The notes beneath the pieces were generated by a model. It was not told where the DNA came from and did not search any database. It saw only the letters and a list, made by a program, of their open reading frames with translations. Below are positions 33,969 to 42,752 of a DNA stretch of 64,000 nt, in pieces. Origin of the DNA: Herbiconiux oxytropis (GTDB lineage Bacteria > Actinomycetota > Actinomycetes > Actinomycetales > Microbacteriaceae); the NCBI RefSeq assembly GCF_024979315.1, contig NZ_JANLCK010000003.1, positions 310,001 to 374,000 of the forward strand, written 5' to 3'. The stretch's first letter is position 1, and every line of letters starts with the position of its first letter. The translations under genes and the position numbers were made by a program.

Positions 33969-34016
33969 GAAATGCGCGACAGCGACCCCGTAGAGGCCGT
34001 TGGTGTCGCGCACTTC
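33969..34016. repeat. dispersed intergenic hairpin, copy 1
   Basis: Arms TGCGCGACA (33973-33981) and TGTCGCGCA (34004-34012) enclose a centre containing CGACCCCGTAGAGGCCGTTG. The flanks, centre and layout match a second element at 52625-52671 (GAAAT, arm, CGACCCCGTA, GGC, GT, GGT, arm). Both copies lie between convergent genes, where they may act as bidirectional terminators. Confidence 0.7.
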
Positions 34017-34064
34017 TCCCGGAACACGGCTGCTTCGAGCCGACGGTGATCTCCAACTACAGCA

Positions 34065-35366
34065 TCAGCCGAGGGGCGCCGCGAGGGCGAGCGGGAGCTC
34101 GTAGCGGGCGGTGCCGACGGTGAAGGCGGCGGAGCCGGTGGGGTCGCCCGCCGCGCCCGTCGTGCGCGGCTCGAGCCGGACCTCGGTCGTGATGGGGGTG
34201 TCGCCGAAGACGACCGCGGTGAGGTCGGCGGTCGCGACGGCGTCGATGGACTCGGAGGACGCGGACTCGGAGGATGCGGACTCGGAGGAAGCGGTGCCGG
34301 TGTCAGCGCCGGCGTAGCTGCCGAACGACTGCCCGGCTGTCGAGAGCCGCACCTCGCGGAGGCCCGCCTGAGCCGACGCGAGCAGGGCGCGGGTGGTCGC
34401 GAAGCGCGCGTCGATCGACTCCGTGCCGAGCACGACCGCGATGAGCGTGACCGGCGACGACCCCACCGTCACGACTGCCGAGGTGAGCAGCGTGGCGCCG
34501 GCGTAGGTGGTGGAGCCGGTCTTGAGGCCGTCGACCCCGCCCTCGCCGAGCAGCACGTTCTGGTTCACGATGGTGCCGAGGTCGGGCTGTTCGTAGGAGG
34601 CCAGACCGGCGATGGCCGCGAGCGCCGGATCGGCGTGCGCGAGCGCGCCCACCCGCAGCAGGTCGGCCGTGGTGCTCGCGCTGCCCGGATCGAGTCCGCT
34701 CGCGTCGGCGAGGGTCGTTGCCGTCAGCCCCTGCTCGGCGAGCCAGGCGCGGGCCGCCTCGAGGTAGGCGTCGGTCGAGCCGAAGGCCCACGCGGCCGCC
34801 GTCTCGGCGTAGTTGTTGGCGCTCGTGAGCAGCGTGATCGCGAGAGCGTCGTGCAACGAGACCTGCTGCCCCTCGAACATCGGCTCGACGAACTGGCCGA
34901 TGGCCTCGATGGCCTCGGTGCGTTCGACGTCGGCGGCTCCGAGGGTGATGGTGGGTCCGGGGTCGCCGGGGCCGGCCAGCGGATGCGCGTCGAGCACCAC
35001 GAGCGACGTGATGACCTTCGTGATGCTCGCGATGGGCACGGTGGCCGTCTCGCCGCCCTGACCGAGCACCTGCACCGAGCCGTCGGCGCCCGCGATGCCG
35101 ACCGCTCCCGCTCCGACAGCCGGGAACTCCAGCACCGCCGCCGGACCGGGATCGATGGCGGGTGGCGCCGGGCTCGCCACGGCTGTCGGCACCGCGGTCG
35201 TCACGGCGGGCCCCGCTGCTCCCGCTCCGCAGCCGCTCACGCCGAGCGCGACAGCGACCCCCAACGCACCCGCCGCCACCAACACCGAACCCCAGCGACC
35301 ACCCCGGGGGCCACGGCGGCGCCAGGAGCGGGGACGAGCGGAGGCGAGGCGGTCGAGCGAGGGCAT
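34065..35366 (-). CDS. D-alanyl-D-alanine carboxypeptidase (DacA/PBP5-like)
   Basis: 433-residue exported serine peptidase acting on peptidoglycan stem peptides. N-terminal signal-anchor at about 26-46 with a possible lipobox (LGVSGC). Active-site motifs: SITK (114-117), SAN (182-184), KTG (282-284). The C-terminal domain (about 335-433) holds a Ser-Glu-Ala-Ser repeat linker (near 355-372) before a beta-rich domain. No C-terminal amphipathic anchor is evident, so the N-terminal segment probably tethers it. Confidence 0.88.
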   Translation of the reverse strand: MPSLDRLASARPRSWRRRGPRGGRWGSVLVAAGALGVAVALGVSGCGAGAAGPAVTTAVPTAVASPAPPAIDPGPAAVLEFPAVGAGAVGIAGADGSVQVLGQGGETATVPIASITKVITSLVVLDAHPLAGPGDPGPTITLGAADVERTEAIEAIGQFVEPMFEGQQVSLHDALAITLLTSANNYAETAAAWAFGSTDAYLEAARAWLAEQGLTATTLADASGLDPGSASTTADLLRVGALAHADPALAAIAGLASYEQPDLGTIVNQNVLLGEGGVDGLKTGSTTYAGATLLTSAVVTVGSSPVTLIAVVLGTESIDARFATTRALLASAQAGLREVRLSTAGQSFGSYAGADTGTASSESASSESASSESIDAVATADLTAVVFGDTPITTEVRLEPRTTGAAGDPTGSAAFTVGTARYELPLALAAPLG

Positions 35367-35431
35367 CCGGCGAGTCTAGGCACGTCGCTCTGGGAGAACC
35401 ACGGGACGGACTGCGTGACAGACTGATCGCT

Positions 35432-36082
35432 GTGACACGACGCATCGCCGGCGCCCTCCGCCTGATCGTGGGCCTCGGGCTCGCTGTGACCATCGGCATC
35501 CAGATCGGCGACCGCGTCGCGAACGACGCCTTCGACCCGTGGGAGTACTTCAGCTACTTCACCATCCAGACGAGCCTCTTCAACATCGTCGTGCTCGTGG
35601 TGGGAGGGGTGCTCGCCCTGCGTCTGGCACGCGATCCGCAGCTCTACACGACCGTGCGGATGGCGGCGCTCACCTACGCGATCGTCACCGCCGCCGTCTA
35701 CAACGTGCTCCTGCGCTTCGTGCCGCCCACCGGCTACCCCGGGCTCGACTGGCCCAACGAGGTCGTGCACGTGTGGGTGCCGATCATCCTCGTGCTGGAC
35801 TGGCTGCTCACCCCCGGCCGCCCGGCGCTGCCCTGGCGCTCGCTCTGGATCGTGCCCATCTACCCGGTGGCATGGGCGATCTACTCGTTCGCCCGCGCGG
35901 CCGCGAGCGGCGGCCGGATCTACCCCTACCCGTTCCTGAATCCGGCCACCGACGGCTGGATCAGCGTGATCGCGTACATCGTGGGCCTCACGCTCTTCCT
36001 CGTGGGCCTCGGTGCACTGGCCGTGCTCTACTCGCGGCGCGTCGGCGGCTCGCGCAGGCTCAGCGGCCCTGGCGTTTCTTGA
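35432..36082 (+). CDS. Pr6Pr/FAR-17a-like six-helix membrane protein
   Basis: 216 residues with about six helices. Pattern NDAFDPWEYFSYFTIQTSLF, AALTYAIVTAAVYNVLLRF, PNEVVHVWVPIILVLDWLL and YPYPFLNP matches the Pr6Pr membrane family (AIG1/FAR-17a-related; conserved Thr and His seen in the hydrolase relatives). GTG start at 35432; in-frame upstream sequence is the antisense of the carboxypeptidase. Its end overlaps the convergent gene by 23 bp. Function unknown in bacteria. Confidence 0.8.
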   Translation: MTRRIAGALRLIVGLGLAVTIGIQIGDRVANDAFDPWEYFSYFTIQTSLFNIVVLVVGGVLALRLARDPQLYTTVRMAALTYAIVTAAVYNVLLRFVPPTGYPGLDWPNEVVHVWVPIILVLDWLLTPGRPALPWRSLWIVPIYPVAWAIYSFARAAASGGRIYPYPFLNPATDGWISVIAYIVGLTLFLVGLGALAVLYSRRVGGSRRLSGPGVS

Positions 36083-36449
36083 AGGGCTTCGGCTCGCCCT
36101 TCACCACGGGAGCGCGACCCCGGCCCTTCGAGGCCTTCGCCCGGCCCCCGGCCTTGGCTGCGGGCGCAGGAGCCTTCGCCACGGCCGCACGCGCGGCGGG
36201 CCGGTAGGCGATCCCGGCGGCCGTGAGCTCGACCCGCGGCTTGGCGCCCGGATCGGCGGAACCGGCGGAATCGCCGGGCTCCGCACCCTCCGCCACGATC
36301 TCGCGCACGAGCTGCTCCCCGCGCAGCTGCTCGAGTTCGGCGACGGATGCCTGGATCGTCGCCCGCGAGACGTGCGCCGCGTTGGCCGCCCGCGACCAGT
36401 CGCCCTCGTCGGCGACCGCGAGAAAATGCCGGATCTGGCTGATGTCCAC
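36060..36449 (-). CDS. short LysR-type HTH protein with basic tail
   Basis: 129 residues from GTG 36449. The first 50 residues are a LysR-like winged HTH (SQIRHFLAVADEGDWSRAAN, AAHVSRATIQASVAELEQL). No LysR effector domain follows; instead there is an Ala/Lys/Arg-rich tail ending KPFKKRQGR. The tail could bind DNA non-specifically. Start codon is uncertain and the ribosome site weak. Divergent from the dGTPase gene 48 bp away. Confidence 0.65.
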   Translation of the reverse strand: MDISQIRHFLAVADEGDWSRAANAAHVSRATIQASVAELEQLRGEQLVREIVAEGAEPGDSAGSADPGAKPRVELTAAGIAYRPAARAAVAKAPAPAAKAGGRAKASKGRGRAPVVKGEPKPFKKRQGR

Positions 36450-36497
36450 GGCGACAAGGCTACGGCAGGGTCGGATGACCTGCGGTAGAAAGGGCAG

Positions 36498-38144
36498 ATG
36501 AACCACGAAACCGCCGAGAACAGGGCACCGGAGCCCCGCGAACCGGAGCCCCGCGAACCGGAGCTCGGGCCGGGCGATGCCCGCGTGTGCCGCCGTCAGC
36601 CCGAGGAGCTCGACGAGATCCAGCAGTCCGGCCGCCACCCCGAGTACCGCGTCGACCTCGAGCGGGTGCGCTTCTCGCCCTACTTCTCCCGGCTCTCCGC
36701 CGTCACCCAGGTCATCTCCCAGGCGGGAGCGAGCCCGCTCATCCACAACCGCTTGACGCACTCGCTCAAGGTCACCGCCGTGGCCAGGACCATCGCGGTG
36801 GCCGTCGACCGCACGCTCGTGGGCTCGGCCCCGTCGCTCTCGGGCGAGCTCGCACCGGGCGGATGCGATGCCGTCGTGGTGCAGGCGGCCGCCAGCGCGC
36901 ACGACCTGGGGCATCCGCCGTTCGGGCACCTCGGCGAGAACGTGCTCAACCGGATCGCCCGCGAGACCCTCGGCCTCGCCGACGGTTTCGAGGGCAACGC
37001 CCAGACCTATCGCATCGTCGCGGCCCTCGACGTGTGCGACGCCGCCGCCGCCGGCCTCAACCTCACCGCGGCCGTGCGTGCGGGCCTCGCGAAGTACCCG
37101 TGGACCCCGGCGCTCGAGGGCCTCGGCTTCGACGCCTCGCCGGGAGGCGCCCGCGACCTCGCGCCCTCCGACCTGCCGCCCGGCCTCAAGCGCGTGGGCG
37201 AGACGGTGGTGGCGCGCAAGTACTCCGCCTACTTCCTCGAGCAGGACGACCTCGACCAGGCGCGCGCCTCGGCGCCCGCGCTGCCGCCGTGGGCGCAGAC
37301 GCTCGAGTGCTCGGTGATGGACATCGCCGACGACATCGCGTACTCCATCCACGACGTCGACGACTTCTACCGCGCCGGCATCCTCAGCCAGGTGGCCGTG
37401 GCGCGGGAGTTCCGCGGCTTCATCGACAACGCCGCAGCCCTCCGCCGACTCGACACCCCCGAGCTCGAGCTCGGCCGCACGCGGGACAGGGCGGGTGAGA
37501 GCCTCGAGGCGCTGCGCCGCAAGATCCACCGCGACGACCCCTGGATCGCCGACGACGACGCCTTCGAGGCCGCCGTGCGCGTGGTCACGGAGGAGCTCGT
37601 GGAGGGGCTGCTCTCCACGGTCTTCGACGGCTCGATCGCGGCCGAGCGGCGGCTCTCGAGCTTCACCAGCCGGTGGATCGCGCACTTCGGCCGCTCGGTC
37701 GTGGCCGCTCCCACGGGCACGCCGCGCACGGGCCTGATCTCGCTCGACCGCAGGGCCTGGCACGAGGTGAAGGTGATGAAGTTCGTGCACAAGCAGTTCA
37801 TCCTCAACCGGCCCGACGTCGCGATGTACCAGCGCGGACTCAGCCGGGTGCTCGTCGACCTCGTGAGCGCCTTCACCGAGTGGCTCGACGACGTGCACGA
37901 CCAGAAGCGCGTGCCGCGGCGGCTGATCGAGATGGTCGAGCTCGCCACGGCCGGTTACGCGCGCCTGGCCACCACGAGGCCGCACCTGCTCGAGGACACG
38001 TCGGGGGATGCGCTGCGCCGGCTCGGCCGCGGCCGCGGCGTGATCGACTACGTCGCCTCGCTCTCGGACGGCCAGGCCATCGCGGTGGCGGAGGCCCTGA
38101 ACGGCCGCACCGACCGGCTGTGGGACATCGGGCAGAGCTTGTGA
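36498..38144 (+). CDS. dgt: deoxyguanosinetriphosphate triphosphohydrolase (dGTPase)
   Basis: HD-domain hydrolase of 548 residues that removes triphosphate from dGTP or other dNTPs. Metal ligands: His88 (NRLTHSLKV), His134-Asp135 (AHDLGHPPFGH), and DIADDIAYSIHDVDD. RFSPYFSRLSAVTQV is the family N-terminal signature. The first 30 residues are a Pro-Arg-Glu repeat coded by a 15-bp tandem duplication (36528-36557). AAAGGG precedes the ATG. It stands alone as a nucleotide-pool enzyme; such enzymes also limit phages in some hosts. Confidence 0.9.
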   Translation: MNHETAENRAPEPREPEPREPELGPGDARVCRRQPEELDEIQQSGRHPEYRVDLERVRFSPYFSRLSAVTQVISQAGASPLIHNRLTHSLKVTAVARTIAVAVDRTLVGSAPSLSGELAPGGCDAVVVQAAASAHDLGHPPFGHLGENVLNRIARETLGLADGFEGNAQTYRIVAALDVCDAAAAGLNLTAAVRAGLAKYPWTPALEGLGFDASPGGARDLAPSDLPPGLKRVGETVVARKYSAYFLEQDDLDQARASAPALPPWAQTLECSVMDIADDIAYSIHDVDDFYRAGILSQVAVAREFRGFIDNAAALRRLDTPELELGRTRDRAGESLEALRRKIHRDDPWIADDDAFEAAVRVVTEELVEGLLSTVFDGSIAAERRLSSFTSRWIAHFGRSVVAAPTGTPRTGLISLDRRAWHEVKVMKFVHKQFILNRPDVAMYQRGLSRVLVDLVSAFTEWLDDVHDQKRVPRRLIEMVELATAGYARLATTRPHLLEDTSGDALRRLGRGRGVIDYVASLSDGQAIAVAEALNGRTDRLWDIGQSL

Positions 38145-38258
38145 CCGCGCGGCGCATCCGGATGCCCGGCCAGGGCGGGGAGACGGCGCGCCGCGGGGAA
38201 CTACGTGCGCGCGGCAGGGCGCTTCTCCGGCGCCGTCGACCTCTGCCATGATTCCCGC

Positions 38259-38573
38259 ATGCTGATCTCGACGATGAACGATGTCCCCGGCCGCCAGATC
38301 ACCGAGGTGCTGGGCGAGGTGACCGGCGTGACCGTGCGCTCGCGGAACGCCGGCGTGCAGTTCGGTGCGGGTCTGAAGTCCCTCGTGGGCGGCGAGCTCG
38401 CCGGGCTCACGAAGCAGCTCATGCAGAGCCGCGAGGAGGCGAAGCAGCGCCTCATCGAGGCCGCCCAGGCCGTGGGGGCCGACGCCGTCATCGCGATGCG
38501 CTTCGACGCGAGCGAGGTGGGGCAGAACGCGCAGGAGGTCGTCGCCTACGGCACCGCGGTGAAGCTGGGCTGA
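38259..38573 (+). CDS. YbjQ/UPF0145 heavy-metal-binding-domain protein
   Basis: 104-residue YbjQ-family protein: MLISTMNDVPGRQI, EVTGVTVRSRNAG, REEAKQRLIEAAQAVGADAV, and EVVAYGTAVKL. It matches the usual 103-107 residues. Pentameric beta-rich family of unclear role, sometimes called heavy-metal binding. Single gene; weak ribosome site. Confidence 0.88.
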   Translation: MLISTMNDVPGRQITEVLGEVTGVTVRSRNAGVQFGAGLKSLVGGELAGLTKQLMQSREEAKQRLIEAAQAVGADAVIAMRFDASEVGQNAQEVVAYGTAVKLG

Positions 38574-38602
38574 GCCTCAGGCCGGGCGGACGGGCGGGCG
38601 CG

Positions 38603-40699
38603 TCACATCACCGCGCCGAAGTAGCTGTACTTCACGAAGACCTCGCTGGCGAGCCCGGCCTCCTCGAGCACGCCCTGCACGGCGGTGAGCATGTACTGGG
38701 AGTCCCAGCCCATGTAGAGGTGGTGCTCGTCGTCGAGCCGATCCCACTGCCCGTTCCACGCCTCCGCCTCGTAGACGGGCCCGCCGCGGCGGGCGCTGAA
38801 CGAGACGACGCTCTCGCGTGAATCGGCCCAGAGCCGCTTGAAGACGCGGTTGAAGAGGTACTTGACGTCGTAGACCTCCCAGTGCTCGCCGCGGTACTCC
38901 ACGTAGTCCCACTCGCGCTCCCAGCCGCGCGGCCAGCCCCGGCGGCGGATGGCGTCGAGCACGGGGGTGAGGTCGTCGTCGTCGATGTAGCCGCGGCCGG
39001 CGGCGGGGAGCGGGCGCGGCCAGACCTCGAGGAAGCGTTCGGAGAGCTGCACCGTGCGCTCGGCGATCGCCGCGGTGCCCCAGGCGGGCGTGCCGGCGAG
39101 CTGCGCCGTGAGGGGCACCGTGCTCGAAGCGTAGAGGGCGCGCTTCTCGGGGTAGGAGAGGTCGAAGGCGCGCTCGGCGAGCCCGCGCTCGAGCAGCGTG
39201 AGGTTGCCGAGGGTGCCGGAGAGCGCTCGGTGGCTGTTCTGCTCGTCGTCGGAGTAGTCGGCGAAGCGGCGCTCGCCGTCTCCCGACCAGTCGTCGGAGG
39301 GCGCGGCGGGCACGATCCACTCGAGGTCGAGCGGCTCGGCGGGGTCCGCTCCCGCTCCCGCGATCCGGCCGAGCACATACGCGGCGTGGGGCAGCTCGCT
39401 GAACTTCAGGGCCACCTTCACCCGCTCGTCCGACGGCGTGATGCGGGCGATCGCACGCACGAGGGCATCGCCGCCCTCGGCCCTGGCACGGCACAGCCGT
39501 GCCACGAGGCGTGCGGTGCCGATGCCCACGACCGTGCGCCGGAGCAGCAGCGACTGCACCTGCCGGACGAGCAGCACGAGCGATGCGCGCTCGGCGGATG
39601 CGCGAGAGTACTCGAGGTAGGCCGGCATGACGAGCGGGTACGTGCCCTTGCCGAACACCGCTAGCCCGCGCAGCTCGTGCGCCACCTCGGGGTCGGGCTC
39701 GAGCTCGGGCTCGAGCAGCACGCGGTAGGCGGCGGAGTGGTCGCGCCACTCGGCGGCCTGCTCCCGGAGCGAGCCGAGCTCGAGGCGCGGGAACACCTGC
39801 CGGAACGCGTCGTAGACCTCGCGCCCGCCGCCCGCGGCGACCTCGCGCCCGGTCTTCATCACGAGGTAGTGCCGCCAGAACGCCGCGATCGAGTCGCCCG
39901 TGTTCTGCTCGATCGGCAGCCAGAACGACTCCTCGATCTCGGTCTGCTCGGCGTGCGAGAGCCCCATCAGCACGTAGTTGTGGATGAGCTCGTGGTCGAG
40001 CAGGGGAGCGCCCGTGGAGTTCAGGCTCTCGAAGATCTGCTGCGCGTTGGCGTCGGCACCGAGCGTGATGGCCACGTGCTCGAGCTTCTGCAGGCCGCGC
40101 CAGATGCGCGGCACCTCCGAGGCGCGCACCTGGCTGCGGAAGAAGGCGTAGTTGTCGTCGAAGCGCGAGTCGCGCACGCGCTCGTCGGCGCCGAGGCGAT
40201 CGAGCACGACGCTCTCGAAGACGTCGGCCCAGGCACGGTGCGGACGGAGCTTGGTGCGCCCGATGCGAGCGGTTGCGGTTGCGGTTGCGGCCGCGGCGTC
40301 GGCACCCGCGTCGCTCCCGCCCGCCGGGCTCGCCCGCACGAGCACCCGCGCGAGTTCCTCCGCGAGCGCGTCGTCGTGCCCGGCGACGGTGTGGTGGAGT
40401 GCGGCGATGAGGAGCATGAGCGTGGTGATGCGCTGCTGGCCGTCGATCAGCACGAGCTCGGAGCCGTGGGCGCTCCGCTCGTCGGCGCTCGCCCCGGTCG
40501 AGAGGATCGAGCCGATGAAGTGGGTGTGCGCGTCGCGCGAGTCCGCCACGGCGCGGATGTCGCCGAGCAGCTGCTCGCAGCCGCCGATGTCCCACCGGTA
40601 CTGCCGCTGGTACACCGGCACGACGATGGTGGTCTCCGGTCGAGAGAGCCAGGCGATGGTGTTGACGGCGGTGGCTTCGACGTTCGTGGCGGTGACCAT
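38603..40699 (-). CDS. DUF262-family (GmrSD-like) protein with degenerate DUF1524 nuclease motif
   Basis: 698 residues. The N-terminal DUF262 ParB-like NTPase part has PVYQRQYRWD (28-37) and IDGQQRITTL (85-94), the nucleotide site in GmrS/SspE/BrxU relatives. The C-terminal DUF1524 part has LGNLTLLERGL and PEKRALYASS, but the expected His motif (EHI-x-P) reads LEWIVP with Trp461, so the HNH nuclease looks inactive or altered. A further domain follows (about 565-698) with DDEHHLYMGWDSQYML. Such proteins restrict modified phage DNA; no partner defence gene adjoins. Confidence 0.75.
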   Translation of the reverse strand: MVTATNVEATAVNTIAWLSRPETTIVVPVYQRQYRWDIGGCEQLLGDIRAVADSRDAHTHFIGSILSTGASADERSAHGSELVLIDGQQRITTLMLLIAALHHTVAGHDDALAEELARVLVRASPAGGSDAGADAAAATATATARIGRTKLRPHRAWADVFESVVLDRLGADERVRDSRFDDNYAFFRSQVRASEVPRIWRGLQKLEHVAITLGADANAQQIFESLNSTGAPLLDHELIHNYVLMGLSHAEQTEIEESFWLPIEQNTGDSIAAFWRHYLVMKTGREVAAGGGREVYDAFRQVFPRLELGSLREQAAEWRDHSAAYRVLLEPELEPDPEVAHELRGLAVFGKGTYPLVMPAYLEYSRASAERASLVLLVRQVQSLLLRRTVVGIGTARLVARLCRARAEGGDALVRAIARITPSDERVKVALKFSELPHAAYVLGRIAGAGADPAEPLDLEWIVPAAPSDDWSGDGERRFADYSDDEQNSHRALSGTLGNLTLLERGLAERAFDLSYPEKRALYASSTVPLTAQLAGTPAWGTAAIAERTVQLSERFLEVWPRPLPAAGRGYIDDDDLTPVLDAIRRRGWPRGWEREWDYVEYRGEHWEVYDVKYLFNRVFKRLWADSRESVVSFSARRGGPVYEAEAWNGQWDRLDDEHHLYMGWDSQYMLTAVQGVLEEAGLASEVFVKYSYFGAVM

Positions 40700-40819
40700 A
40701 GGCGTCGAGTGTAATGGATGAGAACACGCGCGAACCTGCTCGGGGCCCTCTCAGGGCACCGATGTTAGGGTGACCTTAGTTGGACCTGTTAAAACGTGCT
40801 GGTCCACCGACGAAAGGAC

Positions 40820-41605
40820 ATGGCGATCGTCATGGCATACATCACATCAGCAGCGCTGGAAGAGACCGGCTACGTCGTGCTCGACAAGTACGACCGGGAG
40901 ATGGATCCCCGGGAGTGGCTCGACATCGAGTACAACGACTGGAAGTCCTCGGGCGACACCCGGTTCGCTCCTCTGGCGAGCGCCAAGGGCGAGATCGAGT
41001 GCAACGGCTTCTGGAACCACAAGCCGCCGCGCACCGACAAGGACGGCGTCTGGATCGACTCGCAGACCGCGAAGGCGCCCGACCTCACCCGCCGCGCCCA
41101 GGAGCCCGGCGCCAATGTCGGCCGCTGCCGCGTGATCGAGCTGCAGCCGAACACCTACGCCGACTGCCTCTACAACCTGCACCAGGACGACAACAACCGC
41201 CTGAACCCGGACGGCACCGGCTGGGTCGTGCGCGGCTTCTTCAACCTGACCGACGACAAGGACAGCTACTTCGTGCTGCGCCACAACCGCACCGACCCCG
41301 AGGGCGAGGTGCGCATCGCGCTCCCCGCCGGTGCGCAGCTCATCGTCGACACCCAGCGCCTCTGGCACGCCGCCACCCACCCCGGTGACTCGGCGCGCTA
41401 CTGCCTCATCACCTCGTGGGAGTCTGGCCCCGAGCTCGACGCCTACATCGAGAAGTACAACGGCGTGAACCACGTCGAGAGCGTGGCCGTGCCTCAGGAC
41501 GAGCTCGACGCCGGCCAGGCGGAGCAGTCGCGCCGTCTCGCCGCCCGCGCCGCCGCCCTCGCGGCGCGCGGTCAGGCCGAGAAGCTCGTCATGAGCGAGG
41601 CCTGA
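40820..41605 (+). CDS. possible 2-oxoglutarate/Fe(II)-type oxygenase of an uncharacterised actinobacterial family
   Basis: 261 residues, cytosolic, from ATG 40820 (AAAGGA 4 bases upstream). Candidate facial triad for a double-stranded beta-helix oxygenase: HQD (121-123), then LWHAATHPGD (His183 or His187), then RYCLITSW (Arg193, possible 2-oxoglutarate carboxylate anchor). Strands VVRGFFNLTDDKDSYFVLRH and AGAQLIVDTQRL fit the fold. The C terminus is an Ala/Arg helix. No recognised substrate. Leader has TTAGGGTGACCTTAG (40765-40779), only weakly like an iron box. Assignment rests on motif order alone. Confidence 0.55.
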   Translation: MAIVMAYITSAALEETGYVVLDKYDREMDPREWLDIEYNDWKSSGDTRFAPLASAKGEIECNGFWNHKPPRTDKDGVWIDSQTAKAPDLTRRAQEPGANVGRCRVIELQPNTYADCLYNLHQDDNNRLNPDGTGWVVRGFFNLTDDKDSYFVLRHNRTDPEGEVRIALPAGAQLIVDTQRLWHAATHPGDSARYCLITSWESGPELDAYIEKYNGVNHVESVAVPQDELDAGQAEQSRRLAARAAALAARGQAEKLVMSEA

Positions 41606-41650
41606 TCCTCGAACACCCCTGACCGCCGGCCTCGCGCTCGGCGTTCGCTC

Positions 41651-41681
41651 GGAAGCCCCGGCCCCTTCGGCCGGGGCTTCC
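41651..41681. terminator. perfect 13-bp bidirectional terminator
   Basis: GGAAGCCCCGGCC (41651-41663), loop CCTTC, GGCCGGGGCTTCC (41669-41681). Lies between the convergent oxygenase-like and nitronate monooxygenase genes and can stop both. Confidence 0.85.
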
Positions 41682-41687
41682 CCCGTC

Positions 41688-42752
41688 TCAGGCGGGGTCC
41701 GCGGCGCTGTCGGTGAGGAGCGCGTGGAACAGGGTGCGGGCATCCGTGTGGCGGGCGAGGGCCGCCGACTGCCCCGCCCAGAGCGAGAGCAGCTCGCGGT
41801 CGCCGCGCTCGGCCGCCGTGGGGCGGAAGCGGCCGGTGAGCCAGTTCTGCACCGGGAACGGCGCAGGATCGCTGATCTCCTGCGTGAGCCGGTTGGGGAG
41901 GCCCCGTGCGAGGCGCCCGCTCAGTGCCCTGGTCAGCACGGTCGAGCGCGATTCGGGGGTGCCGAGCGCATCGCGGTGGGCCGCGGATGCCGCCGACTGG
42001 CCGGTCGCGAGGAACGCCGTGCCCACCTGCACGGCCACAGCCCCGAGCTCGAAGGCCGCGCGCACGCCACGGGCATCCGCTATGCCGCCCGCCGCGACCA
42101 CGGGCACGCCCACCGCGTCGGCGACCTGCGGGAGCAGCGAGAACAGGCCCACGAGCGACTCCTCGGCGGGCCGGAGGAACGACACCCGGTGCCCGCCGGC
42201 CTCGGCGCCGCTCGCCACGATCGCGTCGGCCCCGGCCGCCTCGAGCGCCACGGCCTCCTCGACCGTCGTGGCGGTGCCGATCAGACGGATGCCGAGTGCG
42301 TGGGCGGCATCGACGAAACCCGGATCCGGAAGCCCGAAGACCACGCTCACCGCGGCCGGCCGCGCCTCGAGCACGGCCTCGAGCTGCTCCTCGACCGGCG
42401 GCAGGTAGTGCTCTGGCCGGTCGGGGTGCGGCAGCCCGAGCTCGTCGAAGTAGCGGCGGAGCGGATCGAGGTGGCGGGCGAACGCCTCGTCGTCCGGTTG
42501 GGGCGCGACCTCTCCCGGCACCGGCAGCCAGAGGTTGAGCGCGAACGGCCGGTCGGTGCGGGCGCGGAGGGCGGCCGCCGTCTCGCGGATGCGCACCGCG
42601 TCGTAGCCGTAGAGGCCGTACGACCCGAGGCCGCCCTCCTCGGAGACGACGGCGGTGAGCTCCACCGACGAGAGCCCGCCGAACGCCCCCAGCACGATCG
42701 GCTGCTCGATGCCGAGCAGGCGGGTGAACGACGTCGGTGCGCTGCGGCTCAT
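41688..42752 (-). CDS. nitronate monooxygenase-like FMN enzyme
   Basis: 354-residue TIM-barrel flavoprotein of the nitronate monooxygenase / 2-nitropropane dioxygenase family. FMN-site segments: PIVLGAFGGLSSVELTAVV (N-terminal), GADAIVASGAEAGGHR (phosphate loop and catalytic-His region), VPVVAAGGIADARGVRAAF and ELGAVAVQVGTAFL. Oxidises nitroalkane anions such as propionate-3-nitronate, or acts as a general flavin reductase. ATGA overlap with the upstream acetyltransferase gene shows co-translation. Confidence 0.88.
   Translation of the reverse strand: MSRSAPTSFTRLLGIEQPIVLGAFGGLSSVELTAVVSEEGGLGSYGLYGYDAVRIRETAAALRARTDRPFALNLWLPVPGEVAPQPDDEAFARHLDPLRRYFDELGLPHPDRPEHYLPPVEEQLEAVLEARPAAVSVVFGLPDPGFVDAAHALGIRLIGTATTVEEAVALEAAGADAIVASGAEAGGHRVSFLRPAEESLVGLFSLLPQVADAVGVPVVAAGGIADARGVRAAFELGAVAVQVGTAFLATGQSAASAAHRDALGTPESRSTVLTRALSGRLARGLPNRLTQEISDPAPFPVQNWLTGRFRPTAAERGDRELLSLWAGQSAALARHTDARTLFHALLTDSAADPA

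Noticed and set aside
40765-40779. TTAGGGTGACCTTAG as an iron box before the oxygenase-like gene
   Set aside because: Only about 10 of 19 consensus positions agree, against 15 of 19 in the real box at 22870.
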